A DNA stretch of 64,000 nucleotides. It comes from Ruminococcus sp. GTDB lineage: Bacteria > Bacillota > Clostridia > Oscillospirales > Ruminococcaceae. Below the pieces are notes generated by a model. The model was not told the DNA's origin and did not search any database. It saw nothing but the letters and a program-made list of their open reading frames with translations. Positions 8,843 through 17,850 of this stretch are shown here, piece by piece. Within the stretch, counting starts at the first letter, position 1, and each line of letters opens with the position of its first letter. The stretch spans positions 62,001-126,000 of the forward strand of contig JAGCWY010000142.1 in NCBI GenBank assembly GCA_017961625.1. The letters run 5' to 3'. A program made the translations under genes and the position numbers.

Positions 8843-10162
8843 TCAGTCTCTGTATCTGAATCCCAAAGCAAGCTCACCGGCGGTCAGCGATAGACCATCG
8901 CCGTCTGCGTGACTGCCCGAAGGTATATAAGCAAGATAAGCCGATTCACCCTTTGTGTGCATGAGCATATATCCGCTGGATATCCTGTCGTCCCGGGAGG
9001 GAGCATCCTCTGCACAGTATATTTTCAACAGTTCTCTTCCAATGCCTCCGTTGCTGTAGGTGCAGAAAGCTATCTCGTCATTGACGATATCGCGCATTAG
9101 CGTGACCCTTCCTAACCATTTCTCCGGAAATATGAATATATACCCGTCATTAAGACTGTAGTAGGAGGTATAGCACTTCCTGAGCTTCATATCGCTATCG
9201 AGCCTCATCCACTCAGTCAGCTTGAGCTGTTCGCCTTCGGCAGCTCTTTCGTTGCCTGGAGCCGTCTTCTGAAAGGGTATCTCTATGCTCCCGTCGCTAT
9301 CAACGTCGAAGCAGCGGCAGCCTGCTGATCTCTCGGTAGCCGTGCTCTCCTCAGGAGTGCCGGACACCTTTTGCAGCGTCCTATCCTGCATATACACCAC
9401 CTCAGACTGTATCATACCATTGCCTGCCGCGGCGTCGATGTACATACCCAGTTTCCCGTTTGGGAGCTTACCGTAGCTTATATCGAAATCGCTGTAGCTA
9501 TCGCTGAGCTGGAGGGACATCTTGTGATACTTACCGTTCTTGTCGAGATTGTACGCCTCGGCTAAGGCAGGCTCGCCGTTTGAGGAGCTCGCAAGCCTCA
9601 GGAACTCGTTTTGACCATCCATATCGAGGTCGTTGACTCCTATATAGGAATAAGGGAGAGTAAGTGTAGGCTCCCTTATAAGAGTATCATTGAAGTAGTT
9701 ATATATAGCCACGTTCTTTTCTGAACGGTTCAGGGTGCTCGTACCGATGATTATATTTATGCGGCTGTTTGCACCGAGCTTTGAGATTATTACTTCCTCG
9801 ACCTCGCTCCCCTCAGCCGGTATATCGCTTCCCGAATGCCAGCCGTCCTCTCTTTTGTCGAGGACGCTTATACGGAGAGAATTCTCGTCCGCAGCATGGT
9901 TTAGGCGCTCGTAGAAAACTATCGCCTCGTCGCCGCCGTCGCCGTCAATATCCTCAATTATGAAGGCTGAAAGGTATTTACCTGACTTCGGATATTTGAG
10001 TCTTATAGAGGTCTCGGGAGAACCCAGCTCGTTGTATATTTGTTCCTGATCCAGACTAAGCTTCGGCGGAGCCATGAGGGTATCTATGCTCGCACCAAAG
10101 GTGCAGCCCGTAAGGATAGCCCCAGTAACAAGGGCTGTTATGACCGCTGAGATCTTCTTCAT
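8843..10162 (-). CDS. Lipoprotein with three Ca-site-like D-x-D-x-D/G motifs
   Basis: Unrecognised 439-residue secreted lipoprotein. A type II signal peptide ends in the lipobox LTGC (Cys20). Three short acidic motifs of the kind found in VCBS/FG-GAP or EF-hand-like loops are visible: DIDGDGGDEAIVF near 73, DLDMDGQNEFLRL near 185 and DVDSDGSIEIPF near 285. Spacing of about 100 residues suggests a repeated beta-structured unit. Its ATG lies one base after the citrate synthase stop, so translation is probably coupled. It precedes the two-component pair and could be an accessory sensor, but this is inference from position only. Confidence 0.7.
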   Translation of the reverse strand: MKKISAVITALVTGAILTGCTFGASIDTLMAPPKLSLDQEQIYNELGSPETSIRLKYPKSGKYLSAFIIEDIDGDGGDEAIVFYERLNHAADENSLRISVLDKREDGWHSGSDIPAEGSEVEEVIISKLGANSRINIIIGTSTLNRSEKNVAIYNYFNDTLIREPTLTLPYSYIGVNDLDMDGQNEFLRLASSSNGEPALAEAYNLDKNGKYHKMSLQLSDSYSDFDISYGKLPNGKLGMYIDAAAGNGMIQSEVVYMQDRTLQKVSGTPEESTATERSAGCRCFDVDSDGSIEIPFQKTAPGNERAAEGEQLKLTEWMRLDSDMKLRKCYTSYYSLNDGYIFIFPEKWLGRVTLMRDIVNDEIAFCTYSNGGIGRELLKIYCAEDAPSRDDRISSGYMLMHTKGESAYLAYIPSGSHADGDGLSLTAGELALGFRYRD

Positions 10163-10163
10163 A

Positions 10164-11522
10164 TCATTCGCGCTCTGAGAGCTTTATGTATTCCTTTTCC
10201 TTTGCGATAGCCTTGTAGGCAGGACGGATTATCCTTCCGCCCGTAAGTATCTCCTCCATACGGTGTGCAGCCCAGCCCGCCATACGTGCGATAGCAAAAA
10301 GCGGAGTAAACAGTTCGTCGGGGATACCCAGCATACGATAAACAAGTCCTGAGTACATATCCACGTTCGCACACATTACCTTACAGCTACCCTTCATCTC
10401 CTTAAACACCTCGGGAGTAAGTCGCTCGATAGTTTCAAGAAGTCGGAATTCAGCTTCTATATCCTTTCCCTTTGCAAGCTCGAAAGCTTTTTTCTTCAGA
10501 ATAACGGCACGCGGATCGGAGATAGTGTATACCGCGTGTCCCATACCGTAGATAAGCCCCGAATGGTCGTTGGTTTCTTTAAGTATAGTCCTGCGCATAT
10601 AGTCAGCGACCTCGCCCTCGTCCTCCCAGTTCTTTATATTCGCCTTGAAGTTGTCAAGCATATTTATCACCTGTAGGTTCGCACCGCCATGACGGGGGCC
10701 CTTAAGTGAACATATAGCAGAAGAATAAGCAGAGTAGGGGTCTGTGCCGGAGGAGGTGAGCACCCGGCAGGTGAAGGTGGAGTTGTTTCCGCCGCCGTGC
10801 TCTGCCTGTAGCATGAGCAGACGGTCAAGCATCTGAGCTTCGTCCTTGGTGTACTTTCTGTCGGGACGGAGCAGAGAAAGTATGCACTGAGCCGTGTTTT
10901 CCTCGTAATTTATGGGATGCATTATCATGCTCTGGTTGTCGAATACCCTGCGCTTTACCTGATAGGCATTAGCCATGATGACAGGCATTTTGGCGATAAG
11001 GCTTACCGCCGTACGCATTTCATTTTCAAGTCCCTTGTTCTCACACTCGTCGTCGTAGGAATATAGTGCCAGCACCGAACGCGCCAACTTGTTCATTATA
11101 TTCTTGGACGGAGCCTTCAGTATCATATCCTCCACGAAGCCGTTGGGAAGGTCTCTTTTTACAGAGATATATGAACTGAAGGTCTTGAGCTCCTTCTCGT
11201 TTGGAAGATGACCGAATAGGAGAAGAAACGCTGTTTCCTCATAGCCGAAACGATCGTCCTTTTCAACGTTCTCAACAAGGTCGTTCACGTTATAGCCTCT
11301 ATATATGAGCTCGCCAGGGATAGGTTCCCTTTCACCCTCGTTTATAACATAACCGTGAACATTACATATATTGGTAATACCCGCCATGACGCCGGTACCG
11401 TCGCTGTTGCGTAGACCTCTCTTGATATGATATTTTTCATAAAGGTTCTGATCTATAACGGTATTTTCAGCAAGTCTGCTGCATAAATCTGTAATATTGG
11501 CGCCCGAAATGAATGACGGCAT
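10164..11522 (-). CDS. Citrate synthase
   Basis: Condenses oxaloacetate and acetyl-CoA to citrate. Catalytic elements are present: His in AEHGGGNNSTF, His in GMGHAVY and Asp in CANVDMYSG; LKGPRHGGAN is also intact. The ATG at 11522 (452 residues) is preferred to an upstream GTG at 11531, which sits directly on the AGGAG site. Length and the LDXXP-free sequence fit the long Gram-positive type common in Ruminococcus and relatives. No aconitase or isocitrate dehydrogenase gene is in view. A consensus promoter lies just upstream. Confidence 0.93.
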   Translation of the reverse strand: MPSFISGANITDLCSRLAENTVIDQNLYEKYHIKRGLRNSDGTGVMAGITNICNVHGYVINEGEREPIPGELIYRGYNVNDLVENVEKDDRFGYEETAFLLLFGHLPNEKELKTFSSYISVKRDLPNGFVEDMILKAPSKNIMNKLARSVLALYSYDDECENKGLENEMRTAVSLIAKMPVIMANAYQVKRRVFDNQSMIMHPINYEENTAQCILSLLRPDRKYTKDEAQMLDRLLMLQAEHGGGNNSTFTCRVLTSSGTDPYSAYSSAICSLKGPRHGGANLQVINMLDNFKANIKNWEDEGEVADYMRRTILKETNDHSGLIYGMGHAVYTISDPRAVILKKKAFELAKGKDIEAEFRLLETIERLTPEVFKEMKGSCKVMCANVDMYSGLVYRMLGIPDELFTPLFAIARMAGWAAHRMEEILTGGRIIRPAYKAIAKEKEYIKLSERE

Positions 11523-11555
11523 CCTGATCACTCTCCTAAAACATATTCACTATCA

Positions 11556-11584
11556 ATTATACACCATTTATCGATTAATGTCAA
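11556..11584 (-). promoter_or_regulatory. Sigma-A-type promoter for citrate synthase
   Basis: On the minus strand TTGACA (11584-11579) and TATAAT (11561-11556) are separated by exactly 17 bases, a full consensus match. It drives the leftward citrate synthase-lipoprotein-(possibly two-component) unit from the divergent gap with the SpoIID-type gene. Confidence 0.88.
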
Positions 11585-11633
11585 ACATTATTTCTTATAC
11601 TAATAAGAAAGTGGGCAGAAAAGGAGGACAAGT

Positions 11634-12665
11634 ATGAAAAAATACGCTGTAGCAGCTTTGCTACTCATTGTTTCAGTTGTGACGATACCAGCAGTTCCAG
11701 CATGTATATCGGGAAGACCTGAAGCAGCTCCCGATGACAAAGTACAACTCAGAGAGTACGTGTTCAGCAGCGATGCCGACAGCAGAGAAACTGATTTTTC
11801 CAGCGAGCCATACAGGGTACTGGACACCATCAGTGGCGAAGTCATAGATGTGCCCATCCGCGAATATGTCATAGGGGCGGTATGCGCGGAAATGCCTGCA
11901 AGCTTCGGTGAAGAAGCTCTCAAAGCACAGGCAGTGGCAGCCCATACCTATGCAGAGCGCCGTCGCCTAAGCGAGAGGAGCTCCCCCACTGCAGAACTCA
12001 GAGGCGCAGACTTCTCCAACGATACCGCAGTCTATCAGGGCTTCTTCACTAAGGAACGCGCTAAGGAGTGCTTCGGAGAGAAGTTTGACGAGAACTATGA
12101 AAAGATATCAGCCGCAACAGACGAGGTTCTCCCTTACATAATCACCCACGATGAAGCACCTATCATAGCCGCCTTTCACTCCATGTCCCCAGGTTTTACA
12201 GAAAGTGCAGAAAACGTATGGGGAGCTCCCGTTGACTATCTTGTAGAGGTGGACAGCCGGTACGACTTGACAGCGCCCCATTTCCGTGAGAAGAAGGACT
12301 ACAGCCACGAGGACCTGAGAACAGCCCTTGGATCAGCCTTTCCCGGCATTGTCCTCGGTGACGACATAAAGAAGTGGATAGAGGTTCTGAACGTATCGGA
12401 TTCTGGCACAGTGCTAACAGCTTCTGTTGGTGATATGACCGTCACCGGCGGAGAGCTACGTGACGCTCTCGGACTCCGGTCAGCAAGCTTTGAGTACTCC
12501 GCAGACAGCAGTGGAGCAACTATTACCACAAAGGGATTCGGTCACGGCGTTGGCATGAGCCAGTATGGTGCAAACGCAATGGCTTCCGAAGGAAAGAACT
12601 GGCGCGAGATACTGGAGCATTACTATCCCGGTTGCAACATTTCGAAAACAAAATTGACGAATTAA
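11634..12665 (+). CDS. spoIID: SpoIID/LytB-domain protein
   Basis: Membrane-anchored peptidoglycan lytic transglycosylase of the SpoIID family, needed for engulfment in spore formers. The 343-residue protein has an N-terminal signal anchor (about 3-22), the family core starting IDVPIREYVIGAVCAEMPASF with the catalytic-type glutamate, ALKAQAVAAHTYAERRR, FHSMSPG and a C-terminal GHGVGMSQYGAN motif. Good AAGGAGGAC ribosome site. Strains of this lineage that do not sporulate also carry SpoIID-domain proteins, so a vegetative wall role is possible. Confidence 0.88.
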   Translation: MKKYAVAALLLIVSVVTIPAVPACISGRPEAAPDDKVQLREYVFSSDADSRETDFSSEPYRVLDTISGEVIDVPIREYVIGAVCAEMPASFGEEALKAQAVAAHTYAERRRLSERSSPTAELRGADFSNDTAVYQGFFTKERAKECFGEKFDENYEKISAATDEVLPYIITHDEAPIIAAFHSMSPGFTESAENVWGAPVDYLVEVDSRYDLTAPHFREKKDYSHEDLRTALGSAFPGIVLGDDIKKWIEVLNVSDSGTVLTASVGDMTVTGGELRDALGLRSASFEYSADSSGATITTKGFGHGVGMSQYGANAMASEGKNWREILEHYYPGCNISKTKLTN

Positions 12666-12749
12666 GAGCAGGAAGACGTTTCCTCCCCAGGGCACAAACT
12701 GACGCCGCAATTTTTGGTTTTCATTTTTTGCCGAATATGTCAACTAATA

Positions 12750-12778
12750 TTGACATAACTCCGACGATTTGTTATAAT
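12750..12778 (+). promoter_or_regulatory. Consensus promoter for the polysaccharide operon
   Basis: TTGACA (12750-12755), 17-base spacer, TATAAT (12773-12778). It sits 85 bases before the start of the sugar transferase and is the only strong promoter seen for the following run of co-directional genes, which suggests one transcript to about 19958 or beyond. Confidence 0.88.
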
Positions 12779-12862
12779 AACTTTGTGCAGCTTCCTGCGG
12801 CTGCTCAAAAAACATATACGAATCAGAAGGAGACTGGATCCGCACAGGAGCGGATAAGGATT

Positions 12863-14248
12863 ATGAATAAAAACAAAGATTTGTACAAAAGGTTCGTCAC
12901 CTTTATCTCGGGAATACTTCTTCTCGCTATGATAACGGGACTTTTTGCATTCGTTTGGTATAGGAAATACAGCGCGGTAATCGTGCTTCCATACTACAGA
13001 CGAGGCAACTGGGTGCTCATCGCAATATACTGCCTGATAGTATGGCTCTTTTTCAGAGCATACGGTGGCTTCAAGCTGGGTTATCTAAAAAAAACAGATA
13101 TGTTCTACGCACAGATGATATCAATGCTGTGCGTGAATATTGTCAGCTACTTTCTGATAAGCCTTATCGGCCGTCATTTCATGGAGGTCATGCCAATAGT
13201 CTATATGTCCTGCGTGGATATGGGGATCATAGCGCTGTGGACACTACTCGCAGGAAAGCTCTATTTCATGATATATCCACCAAGAAAGTTGGTAATAATC
13301 TATGGCAGCCACCGTGCGGCTTCACTGGTTTTGAAAATGAGCCAGCGCGTGGACAAATACATGATATGCGAATCTATCAGCACCAACGAGCCTGAGGAAA
13401 AGGTCAAGGAACTAATAATGAAATACGAGGGCGCTATCATCTGTGATATCCCTGATGAGCAGCGCAATGACTACCTCAAATTCTGCTTCGCACACTCCAA
13501 GCGTGCGTATTTAGCCCCGAAAATATCGGATATTATAATAAGAGGTGCCGATGACATACGCCTCTTCGATACTCCCCTTATGCTCTGCCGCAACTACGGC
13601 CTTGACTTTGAACAACAGCTTGTAAAGCGCACCTTCGATATAATATTCTCGATCATCGCTTTGATACCGGCTACTCCATTTATGCTCATATCTGCTCTTG
13701 CAGTCAAGCTCTACGACCGCGGACCAATACTGTACAAGCAGAAAAGACTTACCCTCAACGGCAGAGAGTTCTACGTATACAAGTTCCGCAGCATGATAGT
13801 AGACGCGGAAAAAGATGGCAAGCCACAGCTCGCCACAGAGGAGGACGACCGTATAACTCCTGTAGGAAAAATACTCAGAAAATTCCGTATTGATGAGTTT
13901 CCTCAGCTCTTCAATATCCTCAAGGGCGATATGGCGGTAGTAGGTCCACGTCCTGAGAGGCCAGAGCTCACGCAGGAATACGAGGAAGAAATGCCGGAAT
14001 TCGGCTTCCGGCTCAAAGTAAAGGCTGGCCTCACTGGCTATGCTCAGGTAACAGGCGCTTATGATACTACGCCCTACGACAAGCTGAAAATGGATCTGAT
14101 GTACATTGAGAATTACTCTATACGTCTTGATCTTCAGATAATACTCATGACATTAAAAACAATGTTCTTCCCACCGAAAAACAACGCGGAGACCACAGAA
14201 GCTCTCCTAATGCCGAAGAGCAGCGAAAGAAAGGAAAATACCAAATGA
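12863..14248 (+). CDS. Polyprenyl glycosylphosphotransferase (priming sugar transferase)
   Basis: Transfers a sugar-1-phosphate to undecaprenyl phosphate to start a polysaccharide repeat. The N-terminal part has about four membrane segments and a nucleotide-binding-like middle region; the C-terminal bacterial sugar transferase domain begins KRTFDIIFSII and contains YKFRSM, RKFRIDEFPQLFNILKGDM, VGPRPERPEL and KAGLTGYAQV, all family hallmarks. The start at 12863 (461 residues) is chosen from MNKNKDLYKRF and the nearby AAGGA. The manC start overlaps its stop (ATGA). The sugar specificity (glucose, galactose or other) cannot be read off. Confidence 0.92.
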   Translation: MNKNKDLYKRFVTFISGILLLAMITGLFAFVWYRKYSAVIVLPYYRRGNWVLIAIYCLIVWLFFRAYGGFKLGYLKKTDMFYAQMISMLCVNIVSYFLISLIGRHFMEVMPIVYMSCVDMGIIALWTLLAGKLYFMIYPPRKLVIIYGSHRAASLVLKMSQRVDKYMICESISTNEPEEKVKELIMKYEGAIICDIPDEQRNDYLKFCFAHSKRAYLAPKISDIIIRGADDIRLFDTPLMLCRNYGLDFEQQLVKRTFDIIFSIIALIPATPFMLISALAVKLYDRGPILYKQKRLTLNGREFYVYKFRSMIVDAEKDGKPQLATEEDDRITPVGKILRKFRIDEFPQLFNILKGDMAVVGPRPERPELTQEYEEEMPEFGFRLKVKAGLTGYAQVTGAYDTTPYDKLKMDLMYIENYSIRLDLQIILMTLKTMFFPPKNNAETTEALLMPKSSERKENTK

Positions 14249-15309
14249 AGATCACAGCAGTTATCATGGCAGGAGGCAGAGGCGAACGTTTCTGGCCGAA
14301 GAGCCGCAACGCCAGTCCAAAGCAGTTCCTCTCCCTCACAAAGGACGGCGAAACCATGATACAAAAGACGGTAAAACGTCTTCTCCCCATAGTCGAAGCG
14401 GAGGATATCTACATCGTTACCAACGCAGCCTACAAAGAGCTCGTTTTCGACCAGCTCCCAGCAGTGCCGAAGGAAAATGTCCTGCTGGAACCCTGCGCAC
14501 GGAACACTGCTCCCTGCATAGCCTTTGCGGCTGCAGTCATCAGCAGGAAGTACGATGACGCGATAATGCTCGTGCTCCCATCGGATCACCTCATCGGCTA
14601 TGAGGACATATATATCAACACTCTCAAAAAGGCTGTAAAGGCAGCCGAAAAAGGCAAACGCCTTGTAACTATCGGAATCACTCCAGAGTACCCCGAAACA
14701 GGCTACGGCTATATCAACTTTGGCGAGGAAAAGGGTGATGTATACGCTGTGGAGCGCTTTGTAGAAAAACCTGATCTCCCCACTGCAAAGGAGTATCTTG
14801 CGTCTGGACGCTATCTTTGGAACAGCGGTATGTTCGTGTGGAAGATATCCTCTGTCATGTACAATATCAAGGAGTTCATGCCAGATATATACGAAGGTGC
14901 AATGCGCATAGGACAGGCTTTCGGCACTGACGGCTTCGAGGATACTCTCGTTAAAGAGTTCACAGCCTTCAGAAGCGAGTCCATAGACTTCGGTATCATG
15001 GAAAAAGCCAGTCATATATATACTATCCCCGGTAGCTTCGGATGGGACGACGTTGGAAGCTGGCTGGCTGTTGAACGCATAAATGAGACCGACGACGACA
15101 ATAACTTCATCGATGGCGATGTTATCACAGTCGATACCAAGCGCACTACTGTATGCGGCGGAAAAAGACTTATCGCCGCCGTCGGCACAAGAGATATAAT
15201 AATCGTCGATACCGACGACGTTCTGCTCGTATGCTCAAAGAACAACACGCAGGACGTGAAAAAAGTCATAGCACAGCTCAAGGAACAGAACAGGAACGAG
15301 CTTGTGTGA
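14245..15309 (+). CDS. manC: Mannose-1-phosphate guanylyltransferase
   Basis: Makes GDP-mannose from mannose-1-phosphate and GTP. The 354-residue protein starts with the nucleotidyltransferase loop MAGGRGERFWPKSR and has LPSDH, ETGYGYI, FVEKPD, LWNSGMF and the SFGWDDVGSW block. It lacks the C-terminal isomerase domain of bifunctional AlgA-type enzymes, so it is the single-function form. It directly precedes GDP-mannose dehydratase, giving a GDP-mannose to GDP-6-deoxy-sugar path. Confidence 0.94.
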   Translation: MKITAVIMAGGRGERFWPKSRNASPKQFLSLTKDGETMIQKTVKRLLPIVEAEDIYIVTNAAYKELVFDQLPAVPKENVLLEPCARNTAPCIAFAAAVISRKYDDAIMLVLPSDHLIGYEDIYINTLKKAVKAAEKGKRLVTIGITPEYPETGYGYINFGEEKGDVYAVERFVEKPDLPTAKEYLASGRYLWNSGMFVWKISSVMYNIKEFMPDIYEGAMRIGQAFGTDGFEDTLVKEFTAFRSESIDFGIMEKASHIYTIPGSFGWDDVGSWLAVERINETDDDNNFIDGDVITVDTKRTTVCGGKRLIAAVGTRDIIIVDTDDVLLVCSKNNTQDVKKVIAQLKEQNRNELV

Positions 15310-15343
15310 ACGGCAGTATGAATATTACGGAGGAGCAACAATA

Positions 15344-16381
15344 ATGAAGAACGCACTTATCACAGGCATCACAGGTCAGGACGGCTCTTACCTTGCAGAG
15401 CTTCTGCTTGAAAAAGGCTACAACGTTTACGGTATATGGAGAAGGAAGGCCACTGCCGACTACGGCAACATCGCTCACCTCAAGGATAGAGTAACTCTCA
15501 TATACGCTGATATGACTGATCCTGTTTCGCTTATATCCGCCATGAAGATATCACAGGCTGACGAGGTGTACAACCTTGCTGCACAGTCTTTCGTGGCTAC
15601 GAGCTGGGACACTCCCCTCGGCACCGCAGACATTGACGCTGTGGGCGTTACAAATATGCTGGAGGCTATCCGCATCGTAAAGCCGGAAGCTCGCTTCTAT
15701 CAGGCTTCCACATCGGAAATGTTCGGACTTGTTCAGGAGATACCCCAGAAGGAGACAACTCCCTTCTATCCCAGAAGTCCCTACGGTGTCGCAAAGCTTT
15801 ACGGCCACTGGATAACCAAGAATTACCGCGAGAGTTACGGACTTTTCGCCTGCTCGGGAATACTCTTCAACCACGAGTCTGAACGAAGGGGAATAGAGTT
15901 CGTCACACGCAAGATAACAGATGCCGTAGCACGTATAAAGCTGGGCGTTCAGGACTGTGTTGAACTTGGAAATATGGACTCTAAGCGCGACTGGGGTCAC
16001 TCCAAGGACTATGTCCGCGCAATGTGGCTCATGCTCCAGCAGGACAAGCCCGACGATTACGTTATCGCTACAAACGAGACAAGAACTGTCCGCGAATTCG
16101 TTGAGACCGCATTCAAACACGTTGGTATAGACATCGAATGGAAAGGCGAGGGTGTTAACGAGATTGGCATAAACACGGCAAACGGAAAGACCATCGTCAA
16201 GGTAAACAAGAAGTTCTTCCGTCCGGCAGAGGTTGATATACTCCTCGGCGACCCGTCAAAGGCTGAAAAGACACTTGGCTGGAAACGTGATATAAGCTTC
16301 TCACAGCTGGTTGAGCGCATGGTAAAGAACGACCTTGCACTGGTTGAAAAGGAAATAAAGATAAAGGAAGCTGTTGGCTGA
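15344..16381 (+). CDS. gmd: GDP-mannose 4,6-dehydratase
   Basis: Converts GDP-mannose to GDP-4-keto-6-deoxymannose. The 345-residue SDR enzyme has the NAD(P) loop GITGQDGSYLAE near residue 8, STSEMFG, the catalytic YGVAK (Tyr/Lys) and the GMD-typical NHESERRGIEFVTRKI. The start at 15344 follows CGGAGGAG. In the same operon the later reductase at 18996 fits the second step to GDP-D-rhamnose. No GDP-fucose synthase-type epimerase/reductase is seen. Confidence 0.92.
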   Translation: MKNALITGITGQDGSYLAELLLEKGYNVYGIWRRKATADYGNIAHLKDRVTLIYADMTDPVSLISAMKISQADEVYNLAAQSFVATSWDTPLGTADIDAVGVTNMLEAIRIVKPEARFYQASTSEMFGLVQEIPQKETTPFYPRSPYGVAKLYGHWITKNYRESYGLFACSGILFNHESERRGIEFVTRKITDAVARIKLGVQDCVELGNMDSKRDWGHSKDYVRAMWLMLQQDKPDDYVIATNETRTVREFVETAFKHVGIDIEWKGEGVNEIGINTANGKTIVKVNKKFFRPAEVDILLGDPSKAEKTLGWKRDISFSQLVERMVKNDLALVEKEIKIKEAVG

Positions 16382-16410
16382 TATAAAAGCTTTTTCAAGG
16401 AGGTCTCATC

Positions 16411-16674
16411 GTGGGATTCGAGGTACTTAGGAGCGTAAAGGGTGGCTATTCCAAAGGCAGTGTCATTGCTAAATTAGACGCACTGAATGGGCTATTGCTC
16501 GCTGTTGAGGAGGGAATGCCGCGTGAAAAGGCGCTCTCAGAGCTTGAAAGAATAAAACAGTCTGCGATTCGCACCGAAAAGGGCGGCTTTTTCGGCGCTT
16601 TCGGCTTTTCGGTCGAGGATACCGATGCTTACATCTCCGATCTTGTTGAGATGATCGAGAAAAAAATACAATAA
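16411..16674 (+). CDS. Small protein of unknown function in the polysaccharide operon
   Basis: An 87-residue soluble helical protein starting at GTG 7 bases after AAGGAGGT. Two short segments look alike: GGYSKGSVIAKLDALNGLL near the N-terminus and FGFSVEDTDAYISDLVEMI near the C-terminus. Both faintly recall the DivIVA-type G-(Y/F)-x4-V-D-x-(Y/F)-I signature, which would suggest a role in localisation. This resemblance is weak and the function is unknown. It lies between gmd and the first GT4 gene with normal operon spacing. Confidence 0.72.
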   Translation: MGFEVLRSVKGGYSKGSVIAKLDALNGLLLAVEEGMPREKALSELERIKQSAIRTEKGGFFGAFGFSVEDTDAYISDLVEMIEKKIQ

Positions 16675-16701
16675 AAACACATCAAAGGTGGAGAAGTTGA
16701 T

Positions 16702-17850
16702 TTGAGGATAACTTTCGACGCTGTACCTATATGCAGCGATAAAATGACGGGAATAGGCTGGTGTGAGCTCGGACAGACTCAGGCTCTTGCAGAGCTATAT
16801 CCTGAAAACAAATATGAATACAGTTTCTTCACAAGTGGTGATGAGGAGCGCGTAAAACGCGTCAATAAACTTGCAGGGAAGGGCATAAAGCTCAACACCT
16901 CAAAGTTCTCGGGCTTTGCTTACCGCGCCGTCAGCACCTTCTTGCCCGTGCCGTATTCATTCTTTTTTGGCAGAAAGTCTGATATCACTCACTTTTTCAA
17001 CTACATCGTTCCACCTTTCGTACATGGGAAAAAGGTCGTGACCGTTCACGACATGGTATACAAGTCCTTTCCGGGGACCGTCCGCGGCAGAACTAAATAT
17101 ATGCTGGATATAGGTTTGAAATGCTCCATGAAGCGTGCCGACCTTATAGTTACTGACTCAGAATTCTCAAAGGCAGAGATAATAAAGTATTTCCCCCGGT
17201 ACGAAAATAAGATAAGGGTCGTTCCATGCGGAGTTGACCTCGAACGCTTTCACCCCTGTGATGCTCCTGAACGGATACCTGTGGTAAAGAAATCACTTGG
17301 AATTGAAGGCGACTACTTCCTATACGTGGGCACTATCGAGCCACGTAAAAATCTCGAACGCCTTATAACCGCATACTCAGTCTTTATAAAAAAGGCAGGG
17401 GGCAGCGCTCCAAAGCTCGTTCTTGCAGGTGGCAAGGGCTGGCTGGACCAGGGCATATACGGCAAAGTTGAAAAGTTTGGTCTGGCGGACAGAATCATAT
17501 TCACGAAATACGTCCCTTCAGAGGATATGAACCCACTTATGTGTGGAGCGCTGGCATTCGTTTTCCCCTCACTGTACGAGGGCTTTGGTATGCCTCCCCT
17601 TGAGGCTATGGCTTGCGGAGTACCGGTGCTTGCTTCCGGAGAGGCTTCTCTCCCTGAGGTAACAGGCGACTGCGCTGTAATATGCAACGCCTACGACACA
17701 AAAAGTATTGCCGATGGTATGTACAGGCTATACTGCGACGAAGATCTACGCACAGAACTTGGCAGAAAGGGACTTCAGCGAGCTCAGAGCTTCACATGGA
17801 AGCGTTCCGCCAAAATGCTCATGGAAGTATACAGGGAGCTTGCAAAATGA
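16702..17850 (+). CDS. GT4-family glycosyltransferase
   Basis: Retaining GT-B glycosyltransferase of 382 residues. Typical features are THFFNYIVPP and VHDMVY in the N-terminal domain and YVGTIEPRKNLERL, FPSLYEGFGMPPLEAMACGVPV in the donor-binding domain; the EGFGMPPLE block holds the E-x7-E motif. The start is a TTG at 16702, 8 bases after GGTGGAG. The EPRKN variant is common among mannosyl/rhamnosyl transferases of O-antigen and exopolysaccharide loci. Given the operon, GDP-mannose or GDP-D-rhamnose is the likely donor (inference). Confidence 0.88.
   Translation: MRITFDAVPICSDKMTGIGWCELGQTQALAELYPENKYEYSFFTSGDEERVKRVNKLAGKGIKLNTSKFSGFAYRAVSTFLPVPYSFFFGRKSDITHFFNYIVPPFVHGKKVVTVHDMVYKSFPGTVRGRTKYMLDIGLKCSMKRADLIVTDSEFSKAEIIKYFPRYENKIRVVPCGVDLERFHPCDAPERIPVVKKSLGIEGDYFLYVGTIEPRKNLERLITAYSVFIKKAGGSAPKLVLAGGKGWLDQGIYGKVEKFGLADRIIFTKYVPSEDMNPLMCGALAFVFPSLYEGFGMPPLEAMACGVPVLASGEASLPEVTGDCAVICNAYDTKSIADGMYRLYCDEDLRTELGRKGLQRAQSFTWKRSAKMLMEVYRELAK

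Noticed and set aside
14134..15015. 293-codon open frame on the minus strand across manC
   Set aside because: It is antisense to manC, whose protein is clearly recognisable; the antisense translation shows no domain and no ribosome site.
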